Both the position numbers and the translations under genes were made by a program. From Chloroflexota bacterium (lineage in GTDB: Bacteria; Chloroflexota; Anaerolineae; Anaerolineales; Villigracilaceae), in NCBI GenBank assembly GCA_021824575.1, contig JAKAKJ010000080.1, positions 1-64,000 of the forward strand: a stretch of DNA of 64,000 nucleotides, in the 5' to 3' direction. Numbering within the stretch: position 1 is the first letter of the stretch; every line of letters begins with the position of its first letter. Below the pieces are notes generated by a model. The model saw only the letters and a list, made by a program, of their open reading frames with translations, did no database searches and was not told the DNA's origin. This document shows positions 27,603 through 35,849 of the stretch, piece after piece.

Positions 27603-28862
27603 ATGGATAAGATTGATTTGCGAGTCGAAGTTTTGGAGCGGGCACGCCGCTCGTTGAGGGAAAAGAATCGCCTTTCCCGCGCAGAATCCGAAGAGCTTCT
27701 CAAACTCGTCAACATATTGATCGGACACGCGCAACAAAATTCCAGCGTTACAATGCCGGATGGTGAAACACGCGGGGAAGTCTCAGGCCCCGATTCATAC
27801 GCGGCTTTGCTGGCATCCCTGCAGCAGCAAGCTGACGAACTCGACGCGCTCAAAAAACTCAGCCTGAACCTGACTTCAAGCCTCGATCTTCATACCGTAT
27901 TGGAAGCTGTCGTTACGGAAGCAATGCGTTTAATGAAAAACGCCAGCCATGTTCATATCTTTCTTTATGCGAATGACAAGCTCGAATTCGGCGCATCTCT
28001 GAGTCATGACGGGACGCGAAATGTGCCGACAAGTATGCCTCGCGTTGGCGGTCTGACGTACAGCGTGGCTCGCAATGGACAGCAAATCGTGGTCAAGGAT
28101 ATGAGCAATCATCCACTGTATGCGGAAGCGCCTAAAAGCTGGACTGGTTCCATCGTCGGAATTCCATTGAAGACAAACAACCATGTTGTGGGAGTGATGA
28201 ATCTTTCACGCTCGATGCCCGGCGATTTCGCCCCTTCCGAATTGCGTCTGATGGGACTGTTGGCTGACCATGCCGCAGTGGCAATCTCAAACGCCAGCCT
28301 GCATCAACTGGTCAGCAAACAGGCATACAGCGATTCGGTCACCGGACTCCCGAATCGCCGCGCGTTGGATGAACGGCTGGAACGCGAAATTTCCCAGGCT
28401 AAACGTGCCGGGCATTCCTTTGCAATCGTTATGATGGATTTGGATGGATTCAAAAACGTGAATGACACATACGGGCACGCCGTCGGCGACCAAGTGCTGC
28501 GGGCGGTCTTTACCCACCTTGCAGCGGGCCTGCGTTCGACCGATTTCCTGGCCCGTTATGGCGGCGACGAACTTACCTTGATCCTGTGCCATACCGAGCC
28601 ATCTGCGGCGCGCGTTGTAGTTGAAAAGACCATCGAAAAGATCGGCAAATTTTATTTCGATGTTCCGGATGGAGGCCAGATTCGCCTTGGACTTTCCTGC
28701 GGGATCGCGGTTTATCCCACTCACGGCGCGACGGCCTCCGAGCTGCTGCGCGCCGCGGACGAAGCGCTGTACCGGGCCAAAAAACATCAACGCGGTTCTT
28801 TCACGGTCGCGCGCGGCTTTACCGGCGAATTGCGCCAGGGACTCGGCATCCAGGAATCATAG
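27603..28862 (+). CDS. GAF-GGDEF diguanylate cyclase
   Basis: 419 residues. An N-terminal coiled part, a GAF domain (about 80-240), then a GGDEF domain (about 255-415) with the active-site RYGGDELTL (GGDEL variant, still of active type) and the allosteric inhibitory-site RSTD five residues before it. It should make cyclic di-GMP from two GTP, under control of a small ligand bound by the GAF domain and with product inhibition. No EAL domain. The ATG at 27603 follows TAAAAT by seven bases, so it may be leaderless. It is divergent from the DprE2-like gene. Confidence 0.92.
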   Translation: MDKIDLRVEVLERARRSLREKNRLSRAESEELLKLVNILIGHAQQNSSVTMPDGETRGEVSGPDSYAALLASLQQQADELDALKKLSLNLTSSLDLHTVLEAVVTEAMRLMKNASHVHIFLYANDKLEFGASLSHDGTRNVPTSMPRVGGLTYSVARNGQQIVVKDMSNHPLYAEAPKSWTGSIVGIPLKTNNHVVGVMNLSRSMPGDFAPSELRLMGLLADHAAVAISNASLHQLVSKQAYSDSVTGLPNRRALDERLEREISQAKRAGHSFAIVMMDLDGFKNVNDTYGHAVGDQVLRAVFTHLAAGLRSTDFLARYGGDELTLILCHTEPSAARVVVEKTIEKIGKFYFDVPDGGQIRLGLSCGIAVYPTHGATASELLRAADEALYRAKKHQRGSFTVARGFTGELRQGLGIQES

Positions 28863-28932
28863 CCTCCTTTTCGATTTTCAAGGGTTATAAACTTCGCAAA
28901 CATAATAGACGTTATCGGAAACAGGAAAATCA

Positions 28933-28982
28933 TCCACGAAGGACGCAAATTTTTCACAAGAAAAGCGAAAGAAATTCGTGGA
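28933..28982. repeat. Interspersed inverted repeat (TCCACGAA ... TTCGTGGA)
   Basis: An 8-bp inverted pair spans 50 bases in the gap between the cyclase and the lipid kinase, with purine-rich filler. Similar ends recur in many bacterial repeat sequences. The rest of 28863-29063 holds no gene. Confidence 0.4.
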
Positions 28983-29063
28983 CAAAAAATCAATTCCGGT
29001 AAAGTCTCATGTCCCTCTGAGGACATTTTTTTATTTTGTTCATCTTTTCGCGGAGAAAAATCA

Positions 29064-29990
29064 ATGCCACGCAAAGTCAAGATCATTTTGAATCCAATGG
29101 CAGACATGGGCGACGCATGGAAAGTCGCCAACGACCTGCGTCCGATCATTAACGAGTATGGCGGCGCGGACTGGAGCGGCACGGTCTATCCAACCCACGC
29201 CACCGAACTGGCGCGGCAGGCTGGAGACCAAGGCTACGAGATGATCATCGCAATCGGCGGCGACGGAACAGTCCATGAAATCATCAATGGAATCATGCAA
29301 TTACCCGAAAACAAAAGGCCCGTGCTCGGCGTGGTCCCCGTTGGCTCCGGCAATGACTTTGCCCATGCGATTGGCGTTCCAAAAGAATCGGATCGTGCGC
29401 TGGCACATGCGCTCGAAGGCGTGGCATCTCCAATTGATCTTGGCTCGATGACGGACGAGCACGGCCATAAGGAATATTTCGACAACACGCTTGGCATTGG
29501 TTTCGACGCGGTGGTCACCATCCGCTCGCACAAACTTCCCATCGTGCGCGGCTTTCTCATGTACCTCACCGCCGTGATCCAAACCATTTTGCTCAACCAT
29601 GATCCAGCGCTTGTGCAATTTGAAACCGAGAAGGAAAAATGGGAAGATCGGATTCTAATGACCACACTTTGCAACGGCGGGCGCGAAGGCGGCGGCTTTA
29701 TGTTGTCCCCGGATTCAAAAATGGACGATGGCATCATGGAATACGTGATGGTGCGAAAAGTTTCGCGCGCCATGATGTTCCGTCTCGTGCCTGAATTCAT
29801 GAAAGGCACGCATCGCCGCTTTGCAAAACAAATCCGAATGGATGCCTGCAAAAAACTCAGCATGATCTCCGACCGTCCGCTTTACATCCACGCCGATGGC
29901 GAGATTTACACCAGCTTTGGCAGCAACCTTCGCAAAGTTACTTTCGAAATTCTGCCGAACGCGATCAAAGTGGTTAAAGGCCTGCCCTGA
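29064..29990 (+). CDS. Diacylglycerol/sphingosine-kinase-family lipid kinase
   Basis: 308 residues, YegS/BmrU/DagK fold. Signatures: KIILNPMADMG near the N-terminus, the nucleotide motif IAIGGDGTVHEIINGI, VVPVGSGNDFAHAIG and the C-terminal ADGE. It should phosphorylate a membrane lipid such as diacylglycerol. The ATG at 29064 has a GGAG-type site upstream. The stop codon falls in a short sequence (CCCTGAGTTTGCCGAAGG at 29985-30002) of a kind seen as interspersed repeats elsewhere. Confidence 0.92.
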   Translation: MPRKVKIILNPMADMGDAWKVANDLRPIINEYGGADWSGTVYPTHATELARQAGDQGYEMIIAIGGDGTVHEIINGIMQLPENKRPVLGVVPVGSGNDFAHAIGVPKESDRALAHALEGVASPIDLGSMTDEHGHKEYFDNTLGIGFDAVVTIRSHKLPIVRGFLMYLTAVIQTILLNHDPALVQFETEKEKWEDRILMTTLCNGGREGGGFMLSPDSKMDDGIMEYVMVRKVSRAMMFRLVPEFMKGTHRRFAKQIRMDACKKLSMISDRPLYIHADGEIYTSFGSNLRKVTFEILPNAIKVVKGLP

Positions 29991-30063
29991 GTTTGCCGAA
30001 GGATCGAGAAGTTGCAGGTTGAAGGTTGGAAGGTTACAATACTTGCAGCCTTTAACCATCGAA

Positions 30064-31746
30064 ATGCCGGACCTTCTCCATTCCATCCTCAAACAAGATA
30101 TCGGACATCTTCGCATCGTTGCGGGATTATGGGGCATCGAACTCGATTCGAATGATGAAGATTCTGCGCGCGAAGAATTATCCGCTTCACTCCTCGACCC
30201 GGAACTGGTCGCTGAATTAATTGACTCGTTCACGCCTCAAGCGCGTGAAGCCCTCACCATGCTGACAAATGCCGAGGGCCGAATCCCGTGGGCAACTTTT
30301 GTCCGTCAATTTGGCGACATCCGCGAAATGGGCGCAGGCAAACGCGACCGCGAACGTCCGCACCTGCGTCCCGCATCCACGTCTGAATATTTGTTTTACC
30401 GCGCCCTGATCGCCCGGGCATTCTTCGACACTGATAAAGGTCCGCAGGAATTTGCATACATCCCCGATGATCTGTTTTCAATGATTCAATCCGGCAGGGG
30501 CGGATCGCGATCCGCCCCTACAAAAGATGAACCTTTGGGCCGCGGTGCAACGCCCGGCGAAAAGAATCACATCCTTCCCGCTGACGATCATATCCTCGAC
30601 GATGCCACAACTCTTTTGGCCGCGCTTCGTCTCGGAAAAGAAATTTCTCCTGATCCGAAATTATTATCTCTTTTACAAACCGCCGGATTGTTGAAGAAGA
30701 ATACTCCACAAGCCGAGGCCGTACGAAAATTTCTCGAAGCGTCCCGCGCGGACGCTTTGCAAATGTTGATTAACGCCTGGCAAAAATCCGAATCATTCAA
30801 CGAGCTTCGCTTAATTCCCAGCCTCATCTGCGAAGGCGAATGGAAAAATCAGCCGCAGGTCACGCGCGAATTTTTGTTGAATTTGCTCGATGCGATTCCT
30901 GCTGATAAATGGTGGAGTTTGATTCCGTTTGTGCGCGACATCAAACAAAAATTCCCGGATTTCCAGCGTCCAGCCGGAGATTATGATTCGTGGTTCATCA
31001 AACGCGAAACGGACGGCCAATACTTGCGCGGCTTTGCGCATTGGGATGAAGTGGATGGCGCGTTGATTCGATACTTCACCGATATTTTGCATTGGCTGGG
31101 AATGGTCGAACTGGCAAGTCCAGATGAAGGAAAAGATGTCACCGCTTTTCGATTGTTGAATATTAAAAATTTAAAGCCGAAAGTTGAAGATGCCAAATTA
31201 CATGTGACTTCACAGGGAAAAATCGTCGCGCCGAGGTTTGTGCCGCGGGCAGTGCGTTATCAAGTGGCGAGATTTTGCGAATGGGAAGATGATGGTCGAG
31301 TAGGCGGCGGGTCTCGATACGTTCACTCGCCTCGGTCGGAACTACTCGACCAGCGCCGCCATATCGAGACCAAACCTGATGAATATAAATATCACATCAC
31401 GCCGCATTCATTGACCAAAGCCACAGAACAAGGTTTGAAAGTCGAACAACTTTTAGCATTGCTGGCAAAACATGCCGATGCTGGAATTCCTCCGGTGCTG
31501 GTCAAAGCCCTCAAGCGCTGGGAGGTTAACGGAACCGAAGCGCGGGCTGAGACTCAAGTCGTTTTAAAGGTCAGCCGCCCCGAAGTCCTGGAAGAGCTGC
31601 GGAAATCGAAAGCGGCGAGATTCCTCGGCGAGCCGCTTGGTCCAACATCGGTCATCATCAAAGCAGGAGCGCAATCCAAGGTGATGGACGCGCTCGCAGA
31701 AATGGGTTTATTGGCAGAAGGAGATGTGAATGAACCGCCGTTATAA
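30064..31746 (+). CDS. Helicase-associated (Helicase_C_3/XPB N-terminal-like) domain protein with in-frame repeat insertions
   Basis: 560 residues, soluble. The C-terminal third (about 375-560: KLHVTSQGKIVAPRFVPRAVRYQVARF, in part, then HITPHSLTKATEQGLKVEQLLALLAKHA and KVMDALAEMGLLAE) matches the helicase-associated domain found N-terminal to XPB-type helicases. No ATPase motif is present, nor a helicase gene next to it. Two repeat elements are inserted without breaking the frame: a 24-bp palindrome at 30496-30519 (encoding GRGGSRSAPT) and a 78-bp element at 31294-31371. The ATG at 30064 is preferred; longer frames run into the lipid kinase gene. DNA binding is inferred. Confidence 0.75.
   Translation: MPDLLHSILKQDIGHLRIVAGLWGIELDSNDEDSAREELSASLLDPELVAELIDSFTPQAREALTMLTNAEGRIPWATFVRQFGDIREMGAGKRDRERPHLRPASTSEYLFYRALIARAFFDTDKGPQEFAYIPDDLFSMIQSGRGGSRSAPTKDEPLGRGATPGEKNHILPADDHILDDATTLLAALRLGKEISPDPKLLSLLQTAGLLKKNTPQAEAVRKFLEASRADALQMLINAWQKSESFNELRLIPSLICEGEWKNQPQVTREFLLNLLDAIPADKWWSLIPFVRDIKQKFPDFQRPAGDYDSWFIKRETDGQYLRGFAHWDEVDGALIRYFTDILHWLGMVELASPDEGKDVTAFRLLNIKNLKPKVEDAKLHVTSQGKIVAPRFVPRAVRYQVARFCEWEDDGRVGGGSRYVHSPRSELLDQRRHIETKPDEYKYHITPHSLTKATEQGLKVEQLLALLAKHADAGIPPVLVKALKRWEVNGTEARAETQVVLKVSRPEVLEELRKSKAARFLGEPLGPTSVIIKAGAQSKVMDALAEMGLLAEGDVNEPPL
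30496..30519. repeat. 24-bp AGGGGCG palindrome inside a coding region
   Basis: AGGGGCGGATCG is followed directly by its reverse complement. It shares its core with the elements at 36082-36110 and 38132-38159. It lies in frame in the helicase-associated gene, in a Gly/Ser/Arg-rich stretch that looks like a surface loop. Confidence 0.8.
31294..31371. repeat. REP-like element with GGTCTCGATA/CTACTCGACC ends, nested, inside a coding region
   Basis: The order is GGTCGAGTAG, GCGGCG, GGTCTCGATA, a 22-base middle, CTACTCGACC, CGCCGC, TATCGAGACC. Each of the three left blocks has its complement on the right. Thus one unit bounded by GGTCTCGATA and CTACTCGACC sits inside an oppositely oriented one. 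The 78 bases (26 codons) keep the helicase-associated gene open. Related units are at 45999-46072 and 62736-62772. Confidence 0.8.
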
Positions 31747-31978
31747 AATTATCTTGATCGTTTTGATTGCAATGTTGCTGATCCTCGCGATCCCGGTACG
31801 GGTCGAGTGCGGCGTCATCGGTTATGCCTGCGCCACCGGGCCAGACCCAAGCGGAACGTATTACACGTACTACGAAATCAAACCACTGGGAATCACAGCG
31901 ATTGAAACGATCATTCATCAGGATTTGGGTCTGTACTATTCGTCAGGGAATCAAGCGCATTCCGTTCAACAGCCATAA
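31730..31978 (+). CDS. Small exported or membrane-anchored protein
   Basis: 82 residues. A basic start (MNRRYK) and one hydrophobic segment (about 6-24) look like a signal anchor, followed by a short Tyr-rich outer part with two cysteines (CGVIGYAC). No known family. It overlaps the end of the helicase-associated gene by 17 bases and has AGAAGGAG just before its ATG, so it is probably cotranscribed. A terminator begins at its stop codon. Confidence 0.7.
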   Translation: MNRRYKIILIVLIAMLLILAIPVRVECGVIGYACATGPDPSGTYYTYYEIKPLGITAIETIIHQDLGLYYSSGNQAHSVQQP

Positions 31979-32003
31979 GCCGTCGTTCGAATGACGGCTT
32001 TTT
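31978..32003 (+). terminator. Intrinsic terminator
   Basis: AGCCGTC / GACGGCT stem with an eight-base loop followed by TTTTTG, directly after the small exported protein gene. Confidence 0.82.
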
Positions 32004-32044
32004 GTCACCATCGAATCGTGACCGCTGGGCTAGAAGCGAAGTCG

Positions 32045-32076
32045 TATAATAATTTTACGATTCCCTTCAACTGGAG
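32045..32076 (+). promoter_or_regulatory. Candidate -10 box and ribosome binding site of kbl
   Basis: TATAAT at 32045-32050 and CTGGAG at 32071-32076, six bases before the ATG at 32083. The ATG at 32077 is too close to this site, which decides the start. The -35 region is not clear. Confidence 0.5.
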
Positions 32077-32082
32077 ATGAAC

Positions 32083-33261
32083 ATGTCCAAACTCGATTGG
32101 CTCACGCAAGAAATTGACGGCTTGAAAGATCAGGGCCTGTATAACCGTATCCGCACGATTGGCTCGGCGCAGGGCGCGCGCTTGATCGTGGACGGAAAAG
32201 ATGTTTTGAATTTTTGCTCCAACAATTATCTCGGGCTTGCGAATCATCCCAAGCTCATCGAAGCCGCGAAGGATGCCACGAAAAAATATGGCGTGGGTCC
32301 GGCGGCAGTGCGGACGATCGCGGGCACGACCAATTTGCATGTCGAACTTGAAAAGCGTCTCGCAAAATTCAAAGGCGCGGAAGATGTCATCACGTTCCAA
32401 TCGGGCTTCACCGCAAATCTCGGAACGATCTCGGCGCTCATCACAAAAGAAGATGTGATTTTCTCTGACCGACTGAACCACGCTTCAATCATTGACGGTT
32501 GCCGACTCTCCGGCGGACGAATCATTCCGTATGACCACAACGATCCGACTGCGCTCGAAGCGGCCATCAAGGAAAATGCCGGGACCTACCGCCGGGCTTT
32601 GATCGTCACGGACGGCGTCTTCAGCATGGACGGCGACATTGCGCCGCTGCCAGCCTTGTATGAAGTCGCGAAGAAATACGACATCCTATTCATGGTTGAC
32701 GACGCGCACGGCGAAGGCGTCTTAGGCAAAGGCGGACGCGGCATCGTGGATCATTTCGATTTGCACGGCAAAGTGGATATCGAAGTCGGCACGATGTCGA
32801 AAGCGTTCGGCGTCGTCGGCGGAATGGTGGCGGGAAACAGAGTCATCATCGAGTGGCTGCGTCAGCGCGGACGCCCATTCCTTTTCTCATCGGCAGTCAC
32901 CGCGCCGGATGCCGCGGCATGTTTGGCGGCAGTTGATCTGTTGGAAGAATCAACCGCGCTGGTTGACAAACTTTGGGACAACGCCAAATATTTCAAAGCC
33001 GAAATGAAGAAACTCGGCTTCGATACCGGCGTCAGTGAAACGCCCATCACGCCCATCATGCTCGGCGAAGCGCCGCTCGCGCAGCAATTCAGCCGCGAAC
33101 TGTTTGAGAACGGAGTGTTCGCCATGTCCATCGGTTTCCCGACCGTGGCAAAAGGCAAAGCCCGCATCCGCGTGATGATCTCGGCATCACATGAGAAGAA
33201 TGACTTGGATAAAGGTTTGGAAGCGTTCGCGAAAGTTGGGAAGAAGTTGGGAGTGATTTAG
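32083..33261 (+). CDS. kbl: Glycine C-acetyltransferase (2-amino-3-ketobutyrate CoA ligase)
   Basis: 392-residue PLP enzyme of the alpha-oxoamine synthase family. Seen: [14 protein letters not shown] near the start, [23 protein letters not shown], the PLP-contacting [12 protein letters not shown], the Schiff-base Lys in GTMSKAFG, and [10 protein letters not shown]. It cleaves 2-amino-3-ketobutyrate with CoA to glycine and acetyl-CoA. The SDR-type threonine dehydrogenase candidate at 7882-8895 would supply the substrate. Related 8-amino-7-oxononanoate synthases share the fold; absence of biotin genes and the close match to Kbl favour Kbl. Own promoter and terminator. Confidence 0.9.
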   Translation: MSKLDWLTQEIDGLKDQGLYNRIRTIGSAQGARLIVDGKDVLNFCSNNYLGLANHPKLIEAAKDATKKYGVGPAAVRTIAGTTNLHVELEKRLAKFKGAEDVITFQSGFTANLGTISALITKEDVIFSDRLNHASIIDGCRLSGGRIIPYDHNDPTALEAAIKENAGTYRRALIVTDGVFSMDGDIAPLPALYEVAKKYDILFMVDDAHGEGVLGKGGRGIVDHFDLHGKVDIEVGTMSKAFGVVGGMVAGNRVIIEWLRQRGRPFLFSSAVTAPDAAACLAAVDLLEESTALVDKLWDNAKYFKAEMKKLGFDTGVSETPITPIMLGEAPLAQQFSRELFENGVFAMSIGFPTVAKGKARIRVMISASHEKNDLDKGLEAFAKVGKKLGVI

Positions 33262-33287
33262 TTTGGTAGTTCAATAGCCACATCGTT

Positions 33288-33315
33288 GGGCGGATGTGAT
33301 GCATCCGCCCTTTTG
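33288..33315 (+). terminator. Intrinsic terminator of kbl
   Basis: Perfect 9-bp stem GGGCGGATG / CATCCGCCC with a five-base loop followed by TTTT. Confidence 0.85.
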
Positions 33316-33442
33316 ATTTGCACCCAAACCGGATTTGCGTTATCATTCCGCCAATCGGCGCCAGAATATCAAAGTCGTATTCCCCCAAATCGTTCAATTA
33401 AATTTACGACAGGCGACCTCATTCTTACACATTGAGGAAATC

Positions 33443-34348
33443 ATGTCGCATACCCAGGCACAAAAAGATAAAACGACCGCCGCGCTTAGTTCGGTCCTTG
33501 CCGCGGTCGGATTAACCTCCTTCAAGATCATTGTCGGTATCCTAACGAACTCGCTTGGCATTTTGGCTGAAGCCGCGCATTCTGCGCTCGATCTGGTCGC
33601 GGCGCTCATGACGCTCTTCGCCGTCCGCATGGCAGATAAGCCCGCAGACAAGGAACACAACTTCGGTCACGGAAAGATCGAAAACCTGTCCGCGTTGTTC
33701 GAGACGGTTTTACTGCTCGCCACATCAGCGTGGATCATTTACGAAGCCGTGAATCGTCTGTTCTTCAAAAAGGCGGAAGTCGAAATCTCGGTCTGGTCGT
33801 TCATCGTGATGGGCACTTCGATTGCGATTGACTACACCCGCTCGCGGATCCTTTACCGCGCCGCGAAAAAATATAACTCGCAGGCGCTCGAAGCGGATGC
33901 GCTCCATTTCTCGACCGACATCTGGTCCTCGACCGTGGTCATCCTCGGCCTCATCGGCTTGACGCTCGCCCGCTACATACCGGGACTCAATTGGATGTCC
34001 GAAGCGGACGCGATCGCGGCGCTGGTCGTCGCGTTGATCGTCATCTACGTCAGCGGCGAATTGGGCTGGCGGACCATCAGTGCCTTGCTCGATACCGCGC
34101 CGGACGGCATGACCGAAAAGATCATCGCCAAGGTCAGACGGATGAAAGGCGTCCATGATTGCCACGCGGTCCGCATCCGGCCGTCGGGCGCGCGCTGGTT
34201 TGTGGATTTACACGTCACGATGGACGGCGCGCGCACGCTCAATGAAACGCACGCCATCACCGAGCGGATCGAGAAGAGGGTGCATGAGCTTCTCCCCAAC
34301 TCGGACGTGACGGTTCACGTCGAGCCGTTGGAAATGGCAGAGACGTAA
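33443..34348 (+). CDS. Cation diffusion facilitator (zinc/iron/manganese efflux)
   Basis: 301 residues with six predicted membrane helices and a cytoplasmic C-terminal domain. Metal-site residues are visible: HSALD in helix 2 and DALHFSTDIWSS in helix 5, plus the conserved HNFGHGKIENLSALFE loop. The C-terminal ferredoxin-like domain has HDCHAVRIR and VDLHVTMDG. CDF proteins export divalent metals by proton antiport; the HxxxD...DxxxH/D pattern is compatible with Zn or Fe but does not settle it. The start at 33443 has TGAGGA upstream; an earlier frame start lacks support. Confidence 0.9.
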   Translation: MSHTQAQKDKTTAALSSVLAAVGLTSFKIIVGILTNSLGILAEAAHSALDLVAALMTLFAVRMADKPADKEHNFGHGKIENLSALFETVLLLATSAWIIYEAVNRLFFKKAEVEISVWSFIVMGTSIAIDYTRSRILYRAAKKYNSQALEADALHFSTDIWSSTVVILGLIGLTLARYIPGLNWMSEADAIAALVVALIVIYVSGELGWRTISALLDTAPDGMTEKIIAKVRRMKGVHDCHAVRIRPSGARWFVDLHVTMDGARTLNETHAITERIEKRVHELLPNSDVTVHVEPLEMAET

Positions 34349-34622
34349 ATAACGCGAGTTCGGGTTAGCGAATCGGGACGCAGAAGAACGCTGATTCGCG
34401 CTGACAAGGAAAGGAAAAATCTGCGTTTTCAGCGTTTATCAGCGTCCAAAATCTGAGACCACCCCTTATCCCGAACTGACGTTAAAAACCTATATCATGT
34501 CAACGCCCTGCGCCCTTTCAGGGTTGCGAGCCACGTAGGGGCAAAGGAATCCCGTGTTTTCGTGCAATTGATCGTTTGGAGGGTAAAGGGGATTGCTTCG
34601 CGAAAAACGCTCGCAACGACAT
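34349..34622. repeat. Composite of interspersed repeats in a gene-free stretch
   Basis: No coding region is supported between the CDF gene and the cyclase-fold gene. From left to right: an outer inverted pair AACGNNAGTTCGGG (about 34351-34364) and CCCGAACTNNCGTT (about 34470-34483), enclosing CTGATTCGCG, ATCTGCGTTTTCAGCGTTTATCAGCGTC-type repeat text; then CCCTTTCAGGG with GTAGGGGCA; and finally GGATTGCTTCGCG...CTCGCAACGACAT at 34590-34622, a half copy of the element type at 52802-52895 and 62666-62792. Confidence 0.6.
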
Positions 34623-34653
34623 TTGCAATTTGTATTTTGAAAAACCCTTTTAA

Positions 34654-35673
34654 TCAACCAACCGCCTTCAACACCTTCATCGCCCGCAGCGTGACCCATT
34701 TATTTGGCAGTTTCTTTTCGCCAAAGTTGCCCCAGGTTTTTCCGCTGTAATCGAACTCCATCAACCATTGACCGTGTTCATTTTGTTTTTCACGAATAAT
34801 ATCAAGTGTATTGGATAATCGTTTGTCATCCCCATAATCCAAACCGACCATGGCTTCGGCAAGCTGCAGCAAGTCGGTGATATAGAACACGGGGAAGCCG
34901 AACTTCCACCAGTTGCCGCTGGGTTTGTCGGCATATCCGGTTGGATATTGCGCCGTAGCGGGGTCAATCTTGAAAAAGAAATCCACGCCTTGCTGAATGG
35001 CCTTCCTGATCAACGGAGTCCGTTCATCCTCCGATAATTTGCTGAACGCCATCATCACTTTGACTCCGCCCCACGCACAGGGCAATTTGTTGTTGGCTCC
35101 GCACGCAAAGTCCGGGCCACACTTCCCCGCATAATAACGGATGGACGCATCTTTATTTTTCATCGGCGCGACGCCATCACCCGTGACCGTGCGCGCCATC
35201 CATTCGTATGCCTGTTTCATGCGCGGGTCATCGTAGCCCAACTCCATCAACGACCAGAGCATGTTTCCTTGCAGGCAATCAATGGTCCCCGAAGGAGAAT
35301 TGTTGGTCATGGCAGAGATTTGCCCGCCCGGGTTCAAGGCGTTATCGAGATAATATCGGCACGCCTGCTTGATGCGCTTGTCTTCCTTCACGGAAGCGCC
35401 TAATTGCGCCAGCAGGATCAGCGCCCACACGGTGGACTTATACTTCGGGCCATATCCCGTCCCCGGCCTTTTCCAATAACCTTCCGCATCCATCTTGGAC
35501 AGAATATGTGCAATCGGCCCGTCTTTGTGAGCGGACTTGCGCGCAGATTTTAGTTTTGGATCATTGGGTGAAAGATCGAGCAGATCGCGCATCGCAAGAT
35601 AACGAACGCCGGGATTATCGGACTCCAGCAGCCACGGCAGAGAGTCGCTTCGGAGTTGGTTCTTCCAAGACAT
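34654..35673 (-). CDS. Alpha/alpha-toroid protein (prenyltransferase/squalene-cyclase-like)
   Basis: 339 residues, soluble. The sequence shows repeated helical units with QW/GxW-like cores (GYWKRPGTGYGPKYKSTVWALILLAQLG, in part, then CLQGNMLWSLMELG, GNWWKFGFPVFYITDLLQLAEAM, NEHGQWLMEF), as in terpenoid-cyclase toroids. The DxDD motif of true squalene cyclases is not seen, so enzyme activity is uncertain. Several cysteines (CGPDFACGANNKLPC) could bind metal. Databases sometimes give such proteins a nitrogen-fixation name; nothing here supports that. Ribosome binding site GAAAGGAGG before the ATG. Confidence 0.75.
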   Translation of the reverse strand: MSWKNQLRSDSLPWLLESDNPGVRYLAMRDLLDLSPNDPKLKSARKSAHKDGPIAHILSKMDAEGYWKRPGTGYGPKYKSTVWALILLAQLGASVKEDKRIKQACRYYLDNALNPGGQISAMTNNSPSGTIDCLQGNMLWSLMELGYDDPRMKQAYEWMARTVTGDGVAPMKNKDASIRYYAGKCGPDFACGANNKLPCAWGGVKVMMAFSKLSEDERTPLIRKAIQQGVDFFFKIDPATAQYPTGYADKPSGNWWKFGFPVFYITDLLQLAEAMVGLDYGDDKRLSNTLDIIREKQNEHGQWLMEFDYSGKTWGNFGEKKLPNKWVTLRAMKVLKAVG

Positions 35674-35782
35674 GTGTGCCTCCTTTCGGAACCGGATATC
35701 CCCATGTTTAAAACCAGTATAGCACTTTACAAACGGGACGACTTATTTGAAAAACAAAGAAAATCCAACAAGTATGGCGAAG

Positions 35783-35819
35783 AAAATTTTGAAGGCTGGG
35801 AATTTTCTCAGCCTTCAAA
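35783..35819 (-). terminator. Intrinsic terminator of the ABC-F gene
   Basis: On the minus strand a 10-bp stem TTGAAGGCTG / CAGCCTTCAA is followed by AAATTTTC, past the ABC-F stop codon. Confidence 0.7.
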
Positions 35820-35849
35820 TACTGACCATCCGATTTTGCTTCTGGCGTA

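Noticed and set aside
29985-30002. Short repeat CCCTGAGTTTGCCGAAGG at the lipid kinase stop
   Set aside because: It resembles interspersed repeats in related genomes, but at 18 bases with no second copy here it cannot be supported as a feature.
29896-30063. Upstream extension of the helicase-associated gene
   Set aside because: It runs out of frame through the lipid kinase coding region and its repeat-like end.
34654-35673. Nitrogenase-related protein
   Set aside because: Similar proteins carry that name in databases, but no P-loop or Fe-S motif is seen; the sequence is an alpha/alpha-toroid.
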